64,000 bases of DNA from contig CAVEUM010000001.1 of NCBI GenBank assembly GCA_963618735.1, forward strand, positions 1 through 64,000, written 5' to 3'. The notes below the pieces were generated by a model, which saw only the letters and a program-made list of their open reading frames with translations, did not search any database and was not told the DNA's origin. The translations under genes and the position numbers were made by a program. Source of the DNA: CAKUFA01 sp963618735. GTDB lineage: Bacteria > Bacillota > Clostridia > Christensenellales > Aristaeellaceae. Shown piece by piece: positions 24,235 through 32,244 of the stretch (the stretch's first letter is position 1; every line of letters starts with the position of its first letter).

Positions 24235-25242
24235 TCAGAGTTTCATCAGCAGGGCTTCCGCCAGCGCCAGCTGCGCATCCACATCACTGAGCTTTACTGT
24301 GGACGAAGGACTGTGCATGCAGCGGCAGGGAACGGAAAGCGCCAGGGTGGACGCACCGCCGCGGGCACGCTGAACAGCACCAGCGTCATTGCTTCCACTG
24401 GCCATCTGCTTCACCTGGCAGGTAATGCCGCTTTCTTCAGCGGTCTTCAGTGCCAGCTTGAACAGGGAACGGTCGCCAATGGCAACGCTGTCCATGAAGG
24501 ACACGGCAACGCCCTTGCCCTGCTCGCAATTGTGCTGGGTTTCATCCGTCATGCCAAGATCATTGGCGTCAGCGCCGTCCAGCACCAGCACCACTTCAGG
24601 ATCCTTCAGGAAAGCGGCACCCTTGGCGCCACGGCTGCCCACTTCCTTTTCGGAAGCGAAAACCGCCGCCAGGTCGCAGGGGTAATCCTTCTGCAAAAGG
24701 CGCAGAAGATTCCACACGCCAGTGCGGCTGTCCAGCGCTTTGGCGCAGGCACGGTCATCACCGAAGGCGACATAGGGCGTGTCAAAGGCAATGTACGTGC
24801 CCATGGGTGCCTTCTGCTCGGCTTCGGCCTTGTCCTTAGCGCCGATGTCAACATAAATTTCGCTGTAGCCCAGCACACGCTTACGCTCGGCGGCAGATTG
24901 CAGGTGAATGGCCAGCGCACCGATAATGCCGGGGATTTTTTCATCGCCGACCACAACCCGCTTGGAAATAATCATGCGGGGATCCAGCCTGCCGATGGGG
25001 GCAATGCGGAGGAAACCATCCTCCGTGCTGCCGGTAACGATGAGGCCGACTTCATCCATGTGGGCGGTCACCATCACGCGCTTAGGGGAGGCGGCAGTAC
25101 CCTTTTTCTCGGCAATCACGTTGCCCATGCGGTCGATGGAAACCTTAGCACCGCAGTCTGCCAACGCATCCAGAAGAGTGCGGCGCATGAGCTGCTCATG
25201 ACCGCTTACGGCGTTCAATTCTGTTAGCTGCTTCAGATCCAT
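24235..25242 (-). CDS. M42-family protein with catalytic Glu replaced by Lys (second of three)
   Basis: This 335-residue M42 fold has TAHMDEVGL, ALDSRTGVWN and CRCMHSPSS, so several metal ligands are kept. At the catalytic site the neighbours read QEEVGSRG and QEEVGCRG, but this protein reads SEKEVGSRG: Lys 199 (codon 24646-24648) stands where the general-base Glu should be, while the ligand Glu 200 remains. It may be inactive or need another base. It could act as a structural or regulatory subunit in a mixed oligomer with its neighbours. The start overlaps the previous gene by ten bases. Confidence 0.9.
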   Translation of the reverse strand: MDLKQLTELNAVSGHEQLMRRTLLDALADCGAKVSIDRMGNVIAEKKGTAASPKRVMVTAHMDEVGLIVTGSTEDGFLRIAPIGRLDPRMIISKRVVVGDEKIPGIIGALAIHLQSAAERKRVLGYSEIYVDIGAKDKAEAEQKAPMGTYIAFDTPYVAFGDDRACAKALDSRTGVWNLLRLLQKDYPCDLAAVFASEKEVGSRGAKGAAFLKDPEVVLVLDGADANDLGMTDETQHNCEQGKGVAVSFMDSVAIGDRSLFKLALKTAEESGITCQVKQMASGSNDAGAVQRARGGASTLALSVPCRCMHSPSSTVKLSDVDAQLALAEALLMKL

Positions 25243-26270
25243 AGGTCATCCTCCCATCCTGCGTCCAACTCACTGAGGAAGTGTGCAATCAGCCGACTGC
25301 ACTCCGTCAGGGTGTTCAGGTCAATGGTTTCCACCGTGGTATGCATATACTTGAGGGGCAGCGACAGAAGCACGGAGGGAATGCCTGCGCGGGTGAAGCC
25401 GACTTCATCCGCATCGGTGCCTGTGTCGCGTTCGTTGACGCACTTCTGCAGCTTGACGTGATGAGCGTTCGCACAGTCCAGCAGGCGCTGAAGCAATTTC
25501 GGCTGGATGTACGGTCCGATGGAAACAACGGGACCATCCAGGGTCGCGCTTACGCTGGATGGGCATCCGGGAGTCGCGGCATGATCCACGTCCAGTGCCA
25601 CAGCCAGGTCAGGGTCGATGGAGAAGGCAGCGGTCTGAGCGCCGCGAGAGCCAACTTCTTCCTGGGTAGAACCCACAAAGTATACATCCGCATCGCAGGC
25701 CATGCGGCTAAGGCGTTCTGCCGCACCCAGCAGAATGGTGACGCAGGCGCGGTCATCCATGGTCTTGGAGGCAAAACGGTGGTTCATCAGGGGCGTGGAG
25801 GGTGTATTGAAGGTAACCAGGTCACCCACGTGTACCAGTTCCTTTACTTTTTCAGCAGGCAGACCAACGTCCACGAAGAGATCTTCACGGGCATAGTTGC
25901 TCTTTGCATTCTGCTGAGGCAGAAGGTGAGGCGGTACCGCGCCGATGGTGCCGAAGAGCTTTTCCTTGCCATGCACCCACACACGGCAGGCAGGAAGAAT
26001 GCGGGAATCCACGCCGCCAACCTGGCCTAAGCGGATGCTGCCATCTTCCTCGATGGCGGAGACCATCAGGCCAATTTCGTCCATATGGGCGCAGAGCATG
26101 ACCTTTGGGCCAGTGCCCTTCTTGTGAGCAATCATATTAAACATATTGTCGATGCGTACCTCGTCCACATATGGGCGGAACAGCTCGGCAAAATAAGCGG
26201 CTAACGGTGCCTCGTGTCCACTGGGGCCGACGAGAGCGGCCGCTTCAGTCAGGATTTTTTGCACATCCAT
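25233..26270 (-). CDS. M42-family metallo-aminopeptidase (first of three)
   Basis: This 345-residue M42 peptidase has CAHMDEIGL, TMDDRACVT, QEEVGSRG (Glu 204 and Glu 205), ALDVDHAATPG and LKYMHTTVE with all expected ligands. It should hydrolyse short peptides in the cytosol. AAGGAGG before ATG 26270 is strong. It is the first gene of the operon; its stop overlaps the next start by ten bases, giving coupled translation. The promoter lies at 26301-26329. Confidence 0.93.
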   Translation of the reverse strand: MDVQKILTEAAALVGPSGHEAPLAAYFAELFRPYVDEVRIDNMFNMIAHKKGTGPKVMLCAHMDEIGLMVSAIEEDGSIRLGQVGGVDSRILPACRVWVHGKEKLFGTIGAVPPHLLPQQNAKSNYAREDLFVDVGLPAEKVKELVHVGDLVTFNTPSTPLMNHRFASKTMDDRACVTILLGAAERLSRMACDADVYFVGSTQEEVGSRGAQTAAFSIDPDLAVALDVDHAATPGCPSSVSATLDGPVVSIGPYIQPKLLQRLLDCANAHHVKLQKCVNERDTGTDADEVGFTRAGIPSVLLSLPLKYMHTTVETIDLNTLTECSRLIAHFLSELDAGWEDDLWI

Positions 26271-26300
26271 GCCATTGCCTCCTTTGAATCAATCCATTCC

Positions 26301-26329
26301 ATTATAGCATATTCAGCCCCCGCGGGCAA
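26301..26329 (-). promoter_or_regulatory. Promoter of the M42 operon
   Basis: On the minus strand TTGCCC, 17 bases, then a perfect TATAAT (plus-strand ATTATA at 26301-26306). No other promoter or terminator is evident before 17706, so eight genes may share it. Confidence 0.7.
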
Positions 26330-26419
26330 TGCGGCAGATGCGAACGGGATTGGAACAATGCGTGAAAAGCGTCACAGTAAATTGCAGACGCAGAGATTGC
26401 GCTGCTGCGAAAAAAGCAG

Positions 26420-26463
26420 AAAAAAACAGGAACTGCGAAAGTTACCTTCTCTCACAGTCCCTG
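26420..26463 (-). terminator. Terminator of the DUF1292 gene
   Basis: On the minus strand CAGGGACTG pairs with CAGTTCCTG with one G-T wobble and extra inner pairing, followed by seven T. Confidence 0.85.
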
Positions 26464-26495
26464 CTTGTTATGCAATTGTGGGAAATGAGGAGAAA

Positions 26496-26864
26496 TTACT
26501 CCTCGTCGTCCGCCTCTTCGTCTTCATTGAGCCTGGTGGTTGCAACTTCAATCAGCTTGGCAGCCAACGCCTCATCCTCGACGGGCAGGAACTCGTCATA
26601 CTCTTCGCCGTCGTCATCCTTGGTGGTAACAACCTTGGCGATATAGCAATCGATGCCCTCTTGCTCCTCGTCGTCTTCACTGTTGCAATCGCCGGCATCC
26701 ACATCTTCACACTCGGCGCAATCTTCGTCAGCATCCGTCAAAATGGCATATTCTTCGCCATTGTAGAAGAAATAATCCATAATCTGCAGCTTGACTTCGT
26801 TGCCGTCCTCATCAACGCCGGTGATCAGGTCGTTCTGCTCTTCATCTTCGTACAACGGAAACAC
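26496..26864 (-). CDS. DUF1292 protein
   Basis: This is a 122-residue, very acidic cytosolic protein. Residues 12-42 match the DUF1292 core (ITGVDEDGNEVKLQIMDYFF, then EEYAILTD), a short beta domain common in Firmicutes near yrrK/yqgF-type genes. The middle and end are long Glu/Asp stretches, including a CAECEDVDAGDC segment. The start at GTG 26864 lies next to AAAGAAAGG, too close for a normal site; a TTG at 26855 is possible. Function unknown. Confidence 0.85.
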   Translation of the reverse strand: MFPLYEDEEQNDLITGVDEDGNEVKLQIMDYFFYNGEEYAILTDADEDCAECEDVDAGDCNSEDDEEQEGIDCYIAKVVTTKDDDGEEYDEFLPVEDEALAAKLIEVATTRLNEDEEADDEE

Positions 26865-27035
26865 CCTTTCTTTACGCGATCCATCCGGCAGCCATATCGC
26901 ACGGCGCAGACCGTAGCCAGCAGTGCAATCGCCTTGGGGATGATCCTACGATCCATGGGAAGGATCCCAGTCTGGGTCGCGGCCGCCTTTGTCGCTTACT
27001 TTACGTTTCTTTATCCTTTCCCTTTGGCCATCTTT

Positions 27036-27064
27036 ATTATACATAAAGATAGTCAATTTGGCAA
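27036..27064 (-). promoter_or_regulatory. Promoter of the DUF1292 gene
   Basis: On the minus strand TTGCCA (5 of 6), 17 bases, then a perfect TATAAT (plus-strand ATTATA at 27036-27041). It gives a leader of about 165 bases before 26864 in which no certain gene is seen. Confidence 0.75.
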
Positions 27065-27117
27065 GGTTTTTGCCCAAAGTTTTTTATTTGACTTTGCGAA
27101 CGGGAAAAGGTATACTA

Positions 27118-27354
27118 TTAGCTAATGGGGTCTTTTTTCTCAGGAACAGTCGTTTTCTTTTGCAGCGGTTCCAGCGTGCCATCGGGGCGCTTCAGCTTCA
27201 CACCTTGCAGCATGGCTTCCATGCCTTTGCGGAAGTCCTGCAGATATTCCTGACGCAGCTTGGCTTGCTCTTCGATTTCCTCGGGAGTCAGGCCTTCGGG
27301 CGTCTTTTTCTTTGCGGCAAGCTCGTTAATGCGGAGAATTTTTTCATGCTCCAT
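27118..27354 (-). CDS. DUF896 protein
   Basis: This 78-residue protein of the DUF896 (YnzC-like) family shows the pattern RINELAAKKKTPEGLTPEE and EEQAKLRQEYLQDFRKG, with two helices forming a hairpin, followed by a Lys/Pro-rich tail. YnzC is a small SOS-region protein of unknown role in Bacillus. AAAGGTG precedes ATG 27354. It is 37 bases after the Lgt-like gene and probably the last gene of that operon. A weak hairpin (CAAAGT/ACTTTG) lies beyond the stop at 27072-27098. Confidence 0.9.
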   Translation of the reverse strand: MEHEKILRINELAAKKKTPEGLTPEEIEEQAKLRQEYLQDFRKGMEAMLQGVKLKRPDGTLEPLQKKTTVPEKKDPIS

Positions 27355-27391
27355 GGGGAATCACACCTTTCATTGCGGGAAAGAATTTCAT

Positions 27392-28348
27392 TTAGTGCTT
27401 CCATTTCTGAGAAAGGGAGCGGCAGCGCATGGTTATGAAGACGATGATGCCCAGGCAAAGCGTCATGGCGGTGTAATAGAGCCACTTCAGGGAACCGCGA
27501 TCTACGCGGAACTCCATGTAGACGCCAACGGCAACACAGAGGATGGTTACCAACCACAGGATCCATTGGGTCTTCTTTTGGAAGCAACCCTTTTGCACGG
27601 CACGGCGCAGGTAGACGCCAAAGGCGATTACCGCCAGCACGAGGAAGATCACCTGCTGAATGCGCACGAAGTGTACCACCATGTGGCCATCGTTCCGCAG
27701 GCTTTCCAGCACTGTTTGGGTGGTGCCCATCAGGCTCATGAGCACCAGGGTCAAGTCACCTTTGGGCAGACGGTCACGGCGGCGCAGAAGCAGCACTGTC
27801 AGCGCCAGGAAAATGATCACGGCCACCACTGCTTCATAGCGGTATACGGGATGCACCAGATCTCCCATGCCATCATCAATGCCAAGGAAATTCAGGCATT
27901 CGTAGGTGATGGCGCGGCCAAGTCCCATGCCTGTTCCGCTTTCGCTGAGACGCTCAACCAGCAGCCCCAGGGGGATGCCGTAGCTCACAGCATCCAGCAT
28001 GTCGGCGGTGTCCACATGCGCCCATTTGGAAGCAAGCAGCGCACCCAGCCACAGGCCGAGAATTGCGCCCGCAACTGAGTAGCCGCCATCCCAGAAACGC
28101 AGTGCCAGCACGGGGTTGGACAGGGTGGTGATGTAATACGTGCAGTTGGCCAGCACGTACATCAGGCGGGACATCAGCCAGCTCATGGGGATGCACACAA
28201 CCGCCATGCGGATGAACGCACTGTAGGACATGCGGCGCATACGGGCGACAGGGGCAGCACCCAGCAAAATGGCCAGCAGTGCCAGACCCATCATCATGCC
28301 GAAATGGGTCACGGGTGTGTCACCGATGAACAAAAGAGTATCGCTCAT
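27392..28348 (-). CDS. Lgt-like membrane protein, divergent at the active site
   Basis: This 318-residue polytopic protein has the overall plan of prolipoprotein diacylglyceryl transferase, with about eight helices, WDGGYSVAGAILG in the place of the W-Q-G-G-x-x-x-H-G-G segment, and HPVYRYEAVVA matching the HPtqlYE motif. The His of the H-G-G motif is replaced by Ala, and the R-x-x-N-x-x-x-x-E motif reads ERLSESGTGMGLG. True Lgt needs these residues, so this may be a paralogue with a different lipid-linked substrate. It lies two bases after a phosphodiester glycosidase gene. Confidence 0.75.
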   Translation of the reverse strand: MSDTLLFIGDTPVTHFGMMMGLALLAILLGAAPVARMRRMSYSAFIRMAVVCIPMSWLMSRLMYVLANCTYYITTLSNPVLALRFWDGGYSVAGAILGLWLGALLASKWAHVDTADMLDAVSYGIPLGLLVERLSESGTGMGLGRAITYECLNFLGIDDGMGDLVHPVYRYEAVVAVIIFLALTVLLLRRRDRLPKGDLTLVLMSLMGTTQTVLESLRNDGHMVVHFVRIQQVIFLVLAVIAFGVYLRRAVQKGCFQKKTQWILWLVTILCVAVGVYMEFRVDRGSLKWLYYTAMTLCLGIIVFITMRCRSLSQKWKH

Positions 28349-28350
28349 GC

Positions 28351-29271
28351 TTACTCCTCCGCGCCGTCCAGACCAAAGTCGATGGCCGTGGAGAAGTAGA
28401 TAATATCCGATACGGAGCGCTCAGCGGCCACACTCTTGGTGGAGTAGTTTTCACCGTTGAAGTACATCAGCGCGCTGTTGCCGCCATCCAGGTTATAGGC
28501 CTGAGTGCAGCCCTGATCGTACATGAACTGTGCCAGCGTGGCGCAGGTGCAGCCCTTGGAGCCGCCCTGATTGCGGCCGTCCACCACCACCAGCAGATAC
28601 TCCAGTTCGCCAATCTGGCCGATGGCGCAGCGGGGCTCTTTGCCGGTGATGTTGTAATTGTACTTCTCAGGCATTTCCTGAAGCTCGCCGTCAATAACCA
28701 GAGCAGGGCCGAAGTTGAAGACATTGACAATGCTGTCATCGGCCTCGGTGAGCACCTTCAGCTGCTCCGCATTGGAATTCTTCAGAATATGAAAATTACC
28801 CTTGCTGTCCGTAACCAGCATGTCACGGCTCTTCAGGGGCTTTTTGCGGTAGGTCTCACCCATGCGAACCACATAGCCGCCTTCTTCGTTGGCGAAGTAG
28901 TCGCCGCCGATGGCCACCACGGCGTTGTTGTCTCTGGCAATGGTGGAAATCTTGTTGGTCTTCTTCTTGCCGAAGGGAGCAGCCAGACCGATGCGCAGCT
29001 GGCTGGGGTCGGAAATCTTCACGTGTGCTACGTTGAACTGGGCATCATCCACCCAAACACGTTCCACGGTGACGGTCAGGGTTTCGTCTTCATAGCCGTT
29101 TTCTGTGTAGTTATCGGGATTGGCCACATGACCCGCGGAAAAGTCCATGGGCAGGGCAGTGGTCGAGGCGGTTTCTTCAGTCACGGCGGTTTCAGCGGCG
29201 TTCGCATCCTCAGCCAGGGCAGCGGGAACAACCATCATCATGGCGCAAACAAGCGCGATCCATTTACGCAT
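28351..29271 (-). CDS. Secreted phosphodiester glycosidase-family protein (third copy)
   Basis: This 306-residue protein has a signal peptide (MRKWIALVCAMMMVVPAALA), a short Thr/Ala/Glu-rich linker to about residue 45, and one NAGPA-type domain. Its marks are AIGGDYFANEEGG, FNFGPALVIDGE, VVVDGRNQGGSKG and NLDGGNSALMYFNG. It is the third such protein in the window and the only one in the envelope operon. CAGGAGG before ATG 29271 sets the start; an upstream ATG at 29328 has none. The likely role is removal of a sugar-phosphodiester from an envelope glycan. Confidence 0.88.
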   Translation of the reverse strand: MRKWIALVCAMMMVVPAALAEDANAAETAVTEETASTTALPMDFSAGHVANPDNYTENGYEDETLTVTVERVWVDDAQFNVAHVKISDPSQLRIGLAAPFGKKKTNKISTIARDNNAVVAIGGDYFANEEGGYVVRMGETYRKKPLKSRDMLVTDSKGNFHILKNSNAEQLKVLTEADDSIVNVFNFGPALVIDGELQEMPEKYNYNITGKEPRCAIGQIGELEYLLVVVDGRNQGGSKGCTCATLAQFMYDQGCTQAYNLDGGNSALMYFNGENYSTKSVAAERSVSDIIYFSTAIDFGLDGAEE

Positions 29272-29290
29272 TCTTTGATTCCTCCTGTTT

Positions 29291-29461
29291 TCAGTCGCCG
29301 AAAAGGAAGGCATATTCATCCTCTGCATCGGCAGGGGCTTCGTTTAAGTAGGAACGCTGTGCGTCTTCTGTCAGGCTGCCCAGGGGAACGGCCAACGTCA
29401 GCGCAGCCAGCATGAGCAGTGCCAGCAAAGTCAACAGCGTGTTTTTCAGCGGTGCCATCAT
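29291..29461 (-). CDS. Small single-pass membrane or secreted protein
   Basis: This is a 56-residue protein with one N-terminal hydrophobic helix (LKNTLLTLLALLMLAALTLA) and a short acidic tail (NEAPADAEDEYAFLFGD). ATG 29461 overlaps the TGA of the GT2-GtrA gene (ATGA) and has AAGGAGG ten bases upstream. It is not recognised. The tail would face outside if the helix is a signal anchor. The conserved placement between the glycosyltransferase and the secreted hydrolase suggests an accessory role. Confidence 0.75.
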   Translation of the reverse strand: MMAPLKNTLLTLLALLMLAALTLAVPLGSLTEDAQRSYLNEAPADAEDEYAFLFGD

Positions 29462-30555
29462 GCTTTTGCATCCTCCTTGAACACCCAACGATTCTGTATC
29501 TGATAGTTCACAAAATACAGCAGGGTATCACAGACAATTTTGGCAATCCCTGCGTTCCAGCCTACCATTTCCAACAGGCTCACGCACAGGTTGCTGACGC
29601 AGATGACCGCCACGCACAGCAACGCATAGCGCCAGATGGCCGTCTTCTGGCTTCCTTTGAGCTTGAAAACAAAGGAGCGGTTCAGTGAAAAGTTGACCAC
29701 CGAGGAAACGACACGTGCCAGCAGCCCGCTTCCCCAGATGATGCCTGCGTGGTCGATGCCTGCGATGCCTTGCAGAATCACATCACGGAACAGCCAGGCC
29801 AGACCCTGATCAATGAGCACGCACAAAAGGCTTGTTCCCATGAACTTGACAAAGCTGCCCAGAATGACCTTGTAGATGCGGTAGCTGTCGCGGATGGGAT
29901 GAAAATGCGAGCTGGCGTTGTTGTCCTCGTAAATGGTTTCAATGGTGATGGGAATCATGGGGATGCCTTCCCGTGCGCAGGCAATGAGTACCTTCATCTC
30001 GTACTCGTACCGCTCGCCTTCCACATTCAGCATGAAGGGAAGATCCTCACGGGGGAAGGCACGGAGACCCGTCTGCGTGTCAGGCAGCCACTGACCATAC
30101 AGCAGGCGGAAAACCACGCTGGTGGTGCGGTTGCCCATGCGGGAACGGGGCGGAATGTTGGGCAGATTGAAGTCGCGGCTGCCCAGGTACAGGGCACGGC
30201 GATCACCTTCACAGAGCTTTACGGCCAGATTCCAGCAGTCTTTCACTGTGTGCTGACCATCCGCATCGGCGGTGATTACGCCGCAGCAGTCAGGACAGTT
30301 GTCCAGAATCCAGCGATAGCCAGTCTTTAGTGCTACGCCTTTGCCATGGTTCACATCATGATGGAGCACGTGACAGCCGGGAGTTTCCGCAATGCGGTCG
30401 AAAATGGGCTGCGCTTTTTCGGAAGAGCCGTCATCCACCACCACAATCTGCTGAAAACCACGATCCATCAGTTCGTGAATATAGGCAGGCAGCTTTTCGT
30501 CCGGCTCCAGTGCCGGTATTAAAATCACGGCTTCTTCAGGGGACAAGGTTGCCAT
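29458..30555 (-). CDS. GT2 glycosyltransferase fused to a GtrA domain
   Basis: Residues 1-235 are a GT-A glycosyltransferase family 2 domain (VVVDDGSSEKAQ, DADGQH, GSRDFN) of the DPM1/GtrB type that makes polyprenyl-phosphate sugars. Residues about 235-365 are a GtrA-like four-helix membrane domain (FVKFMGTSLLCVLIDQGLAW, NFSLNRSFVFK, NYQIQNRWVFKE) thought to flip such lipids. The fusion makes and flips a lipid-linked sugar in one chain. ATG 30555 has AAAGG nine bases upstream. The gene lies 20 bases after the M1-type peptidase. Confidence 0.92.
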   Translation of the reverse strand: MATLSPEEAVILIPALEPDEKLPAYIHELMDRGFQQIVVVDDGSSEKAQPIFDRIAETPGCHVLHHDVNHGKGVALKTGYRWILDNCPDCCGVITADADGQHTVKDCWNLAVKLCEGDRRALYLGSRDFNLPNIPPRSRMGNRTTSVVFRLLYGQWLPDTQTGLRAFPREDLPFMLNVEGERYEYEMKVLIACAREGIPMIPITIETIYEDNNASSHFHPIRDSYRIYKVILGSFVKFMGTSLLCVLIDQGLAWLFRDVILQGIAGIDHAGIIWGSGLLARVVSSVVNFSLNRSFVFKLKGSQKTAIWRYALLCVAVICVSNLCVSLLEMVGWNAGIAKIVCDTLLYFVNYQIQNRWVFKEDAKA

Positions 30556-30575
30556 GGTATTCATCCTTTCCGTGT

Positions 30576-32117
30576 TTACGGGAGTGTGTCAATATGGGTA
30601 TCCAGGTAGTCTGCGATCAGCTCACTGAGATCAACGCCGGCCTGGTCGCTGATCATCTCTGTCAGTTCCTCACGGGTCGCAGAGGAAAAACGATAGCGCT
30701 GAACATACGTCTGCAGGAGGCTGTCAAGCCCATCCTGCCCGAAATAGTTTTCCAGCGCGATCCACAGGGCAGCGCCGCGGCGCTGGACTACCTGAAGATA
30801 TTCCGTCTGATCGTTAAAGTACGTAATGGGACTGCCGGGAGTGATGTCGCGGGAAATGGTGATTCGCAGGGCGGTTTCAATCCGCTGATAAATGGCCGTG
30901 TCACGGTCATCGGTGCCATAGTAGTCACCGATGTAGTCCATGAGGGCGTACTCGCACAGGCTCTCATCCTGCCAGGCCTGATTGATGCCGTCCGAGCCGA
31001 CCATCACTGACCACCATTGGTGGGCAACTTCATGAGCGACAGCGTATTCCAGCGTTTGTCCGCCAGTTTCCGCATTGGTCTGGCTAATGAAACTTAGCCG
31101 CGGGTACGTCATGCCGTTCAGCACGTAGGCGGATTCTGTCACCGTCAGGGAAGGGTAGACGTAGGTGCCGTAGCGCTTTTCAAAGGAGCGCAGTGCCTGC
31201 CTGGCATACTTCAGCATTTCACTGGCGCGGCTGGCGTCTGCCGCACAGGCGATGACCAGCGTGTCACCTTCCATGCCGGTTACCAGATGGAGCTTTTTGC
31301 CGAAAACAACGGCAAAGTCCCGCACGGCATGGGCACTGAAGGCGTAGGTCTGCTGATGATCCGCGGTGGAGGCTTGCACATAGTCTGTTGCAGCCACGGT
31401 ATAGCCTTCGGGAAGCGTCAGGGTAACGTCCCAGTTGGCACAGCTGCTCTGGAAGGGGTCGCCAATGGAGGTATACGCATCCGTCCGCCATTCGCCGTCT
31501 TCACGAACGGCCAGAGTGGGGAAGACGTTTCCCAGGGACCAGATTCCGTCATAAACGCCGAAACGTCCGGCGCATACGGGAATGTTCACGTGATACTGCA
31601 TCTCAAGGGTGAGGGTTTCCCCTGCGTCCCATGGATCGGAAAGCATCAGCGTCAGCACCGTCTTCGCATCATCGGACCAGATGTACGTTATCTCAGCGCC
31701 GTTGACGACCGTTTTTTCCATGATGAGGCCGCCTGCGGAAAATCCTTCGGGATAACAGACATCGTATAGCTCATCGGTAGCGGCGGGGGAGGTATCCTCG
31801 GTGAGATAAGCACCGGAGTAGCTCCGCAGCACGACCCGATCCAGCGGCTCATTGCCGCGGTTGGTCAGCACCATGGTTTGGGTCGCGGTGAGCAGATTCT
31901 GCCCGTCGTTGATCTTTGCCTGGATTGAAATGCTGTCCATGCTTTGAGCCGCGGCAAGAACAACATCACTTTCCTCCGGCATGGAACCCTTGTCCGTCCA
32001 AAGATCCCAGGTGGTGACCCACCAAATCAGCCCTGCGAGAACCACAAGGCCGAGGACGATGAGCATAGCGATCCTTCGTGCTTGTCGGCGCTCCTCACGG
32101 GTTAGCTCTTCCTTCAT
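30576..32117 (-). CDS. Membrane-anchored M1-family metallopeptidase
   Basis: This 513-residue protein has a basic N-terminus and one membrane helix (about 17-36, MLIVLGLVVLAGLIWWV), so the body is outside the membrane. The M1 zinc motif is HEVAHQWW with the third ligand Glu 18 residues after the second His (DESL). The preceding beta-sandwich domain of about 200 residues is typical of aminopeptidase N. The usual GAMEN motif is not clear, so the substrate range may differ. It is the first gene of the operon with a promoter at 32177-32205. Confidence 0.88.
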   Translation of the reverse strand: MKEELTREERRQARRIAMLIVLGLVVLAGLIWWVTTWDLWTDKGSMPEESDVVLAAAQSMDSISIQAKINDGQNLLTATQTMVLTNRGNEPLDRVVLRSYSGAYLTEDTSPAATDELYDVCYPEGFSAGGLIMEKTVVNGAEITYIWSDDAKTVLTLMLSDPWDAGETLTLEMQYHVNIPVCAGRFGVYDGIWSLGNVFPTLAVREDGEWRTDAYTSIGDPFQSSCANWDVTLTLPEGYTVAATDYVQASTADHQQTYAFSAHAVRDFAVVFGKKLHLVTGMEGDTLVIACAADASRASEMLKYARQALRSFEKRYGTYVYPSLTVTESAYVLNGMTYPRLSFISQTNAETGGQTLEYAVAHEVAHQWWSVMVGSDGINQAWQDESLCEYALMDYIGDYYGTDDRDTAIYQRIETALRITISRDITPGSPITYFNDQTEYLQVVQRRGAALWIALENYFGQDGLDSLLQTYVQRYRFSSATREELTEMISDQAGVDLSELIADYLDTHIDTLP

Positions 32118-32176
32118 GCATGCTCCCTTCTGCCACCGAAAAACATGCGTTTCATCTGAATTGGTTCAGACATCCC

Positions 32177-32205
32177 ATTATACAACATTTTCTTGAATCT
32201 GCCAA
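32177..32205 (-). promoter_or_regulatory. Promoter of the six-gene envelope operon
   Basis: On the minus strand TTGGCA (5 of 6), 17 bases, then a perfect TATAAT (plus-strand ATTATA at 32177-32182). Transcription would start near 32170, 53 bases before the peptidase gene. Confidence 0.8.
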
Positions 32206-32244
32206 CTGTTCGCCGCGGTACAGAATGGCAGGGATGTTCCTGAG

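Noticed and set aside
26214..27125. Plus-strand frame with a hydrophobic stretch near 27000
   Set aside because: It starts inside the antisense of an M42 gene and runs over two minus-strand promoters and a terminator. The hydrophobic part is short and has no ribosome site.
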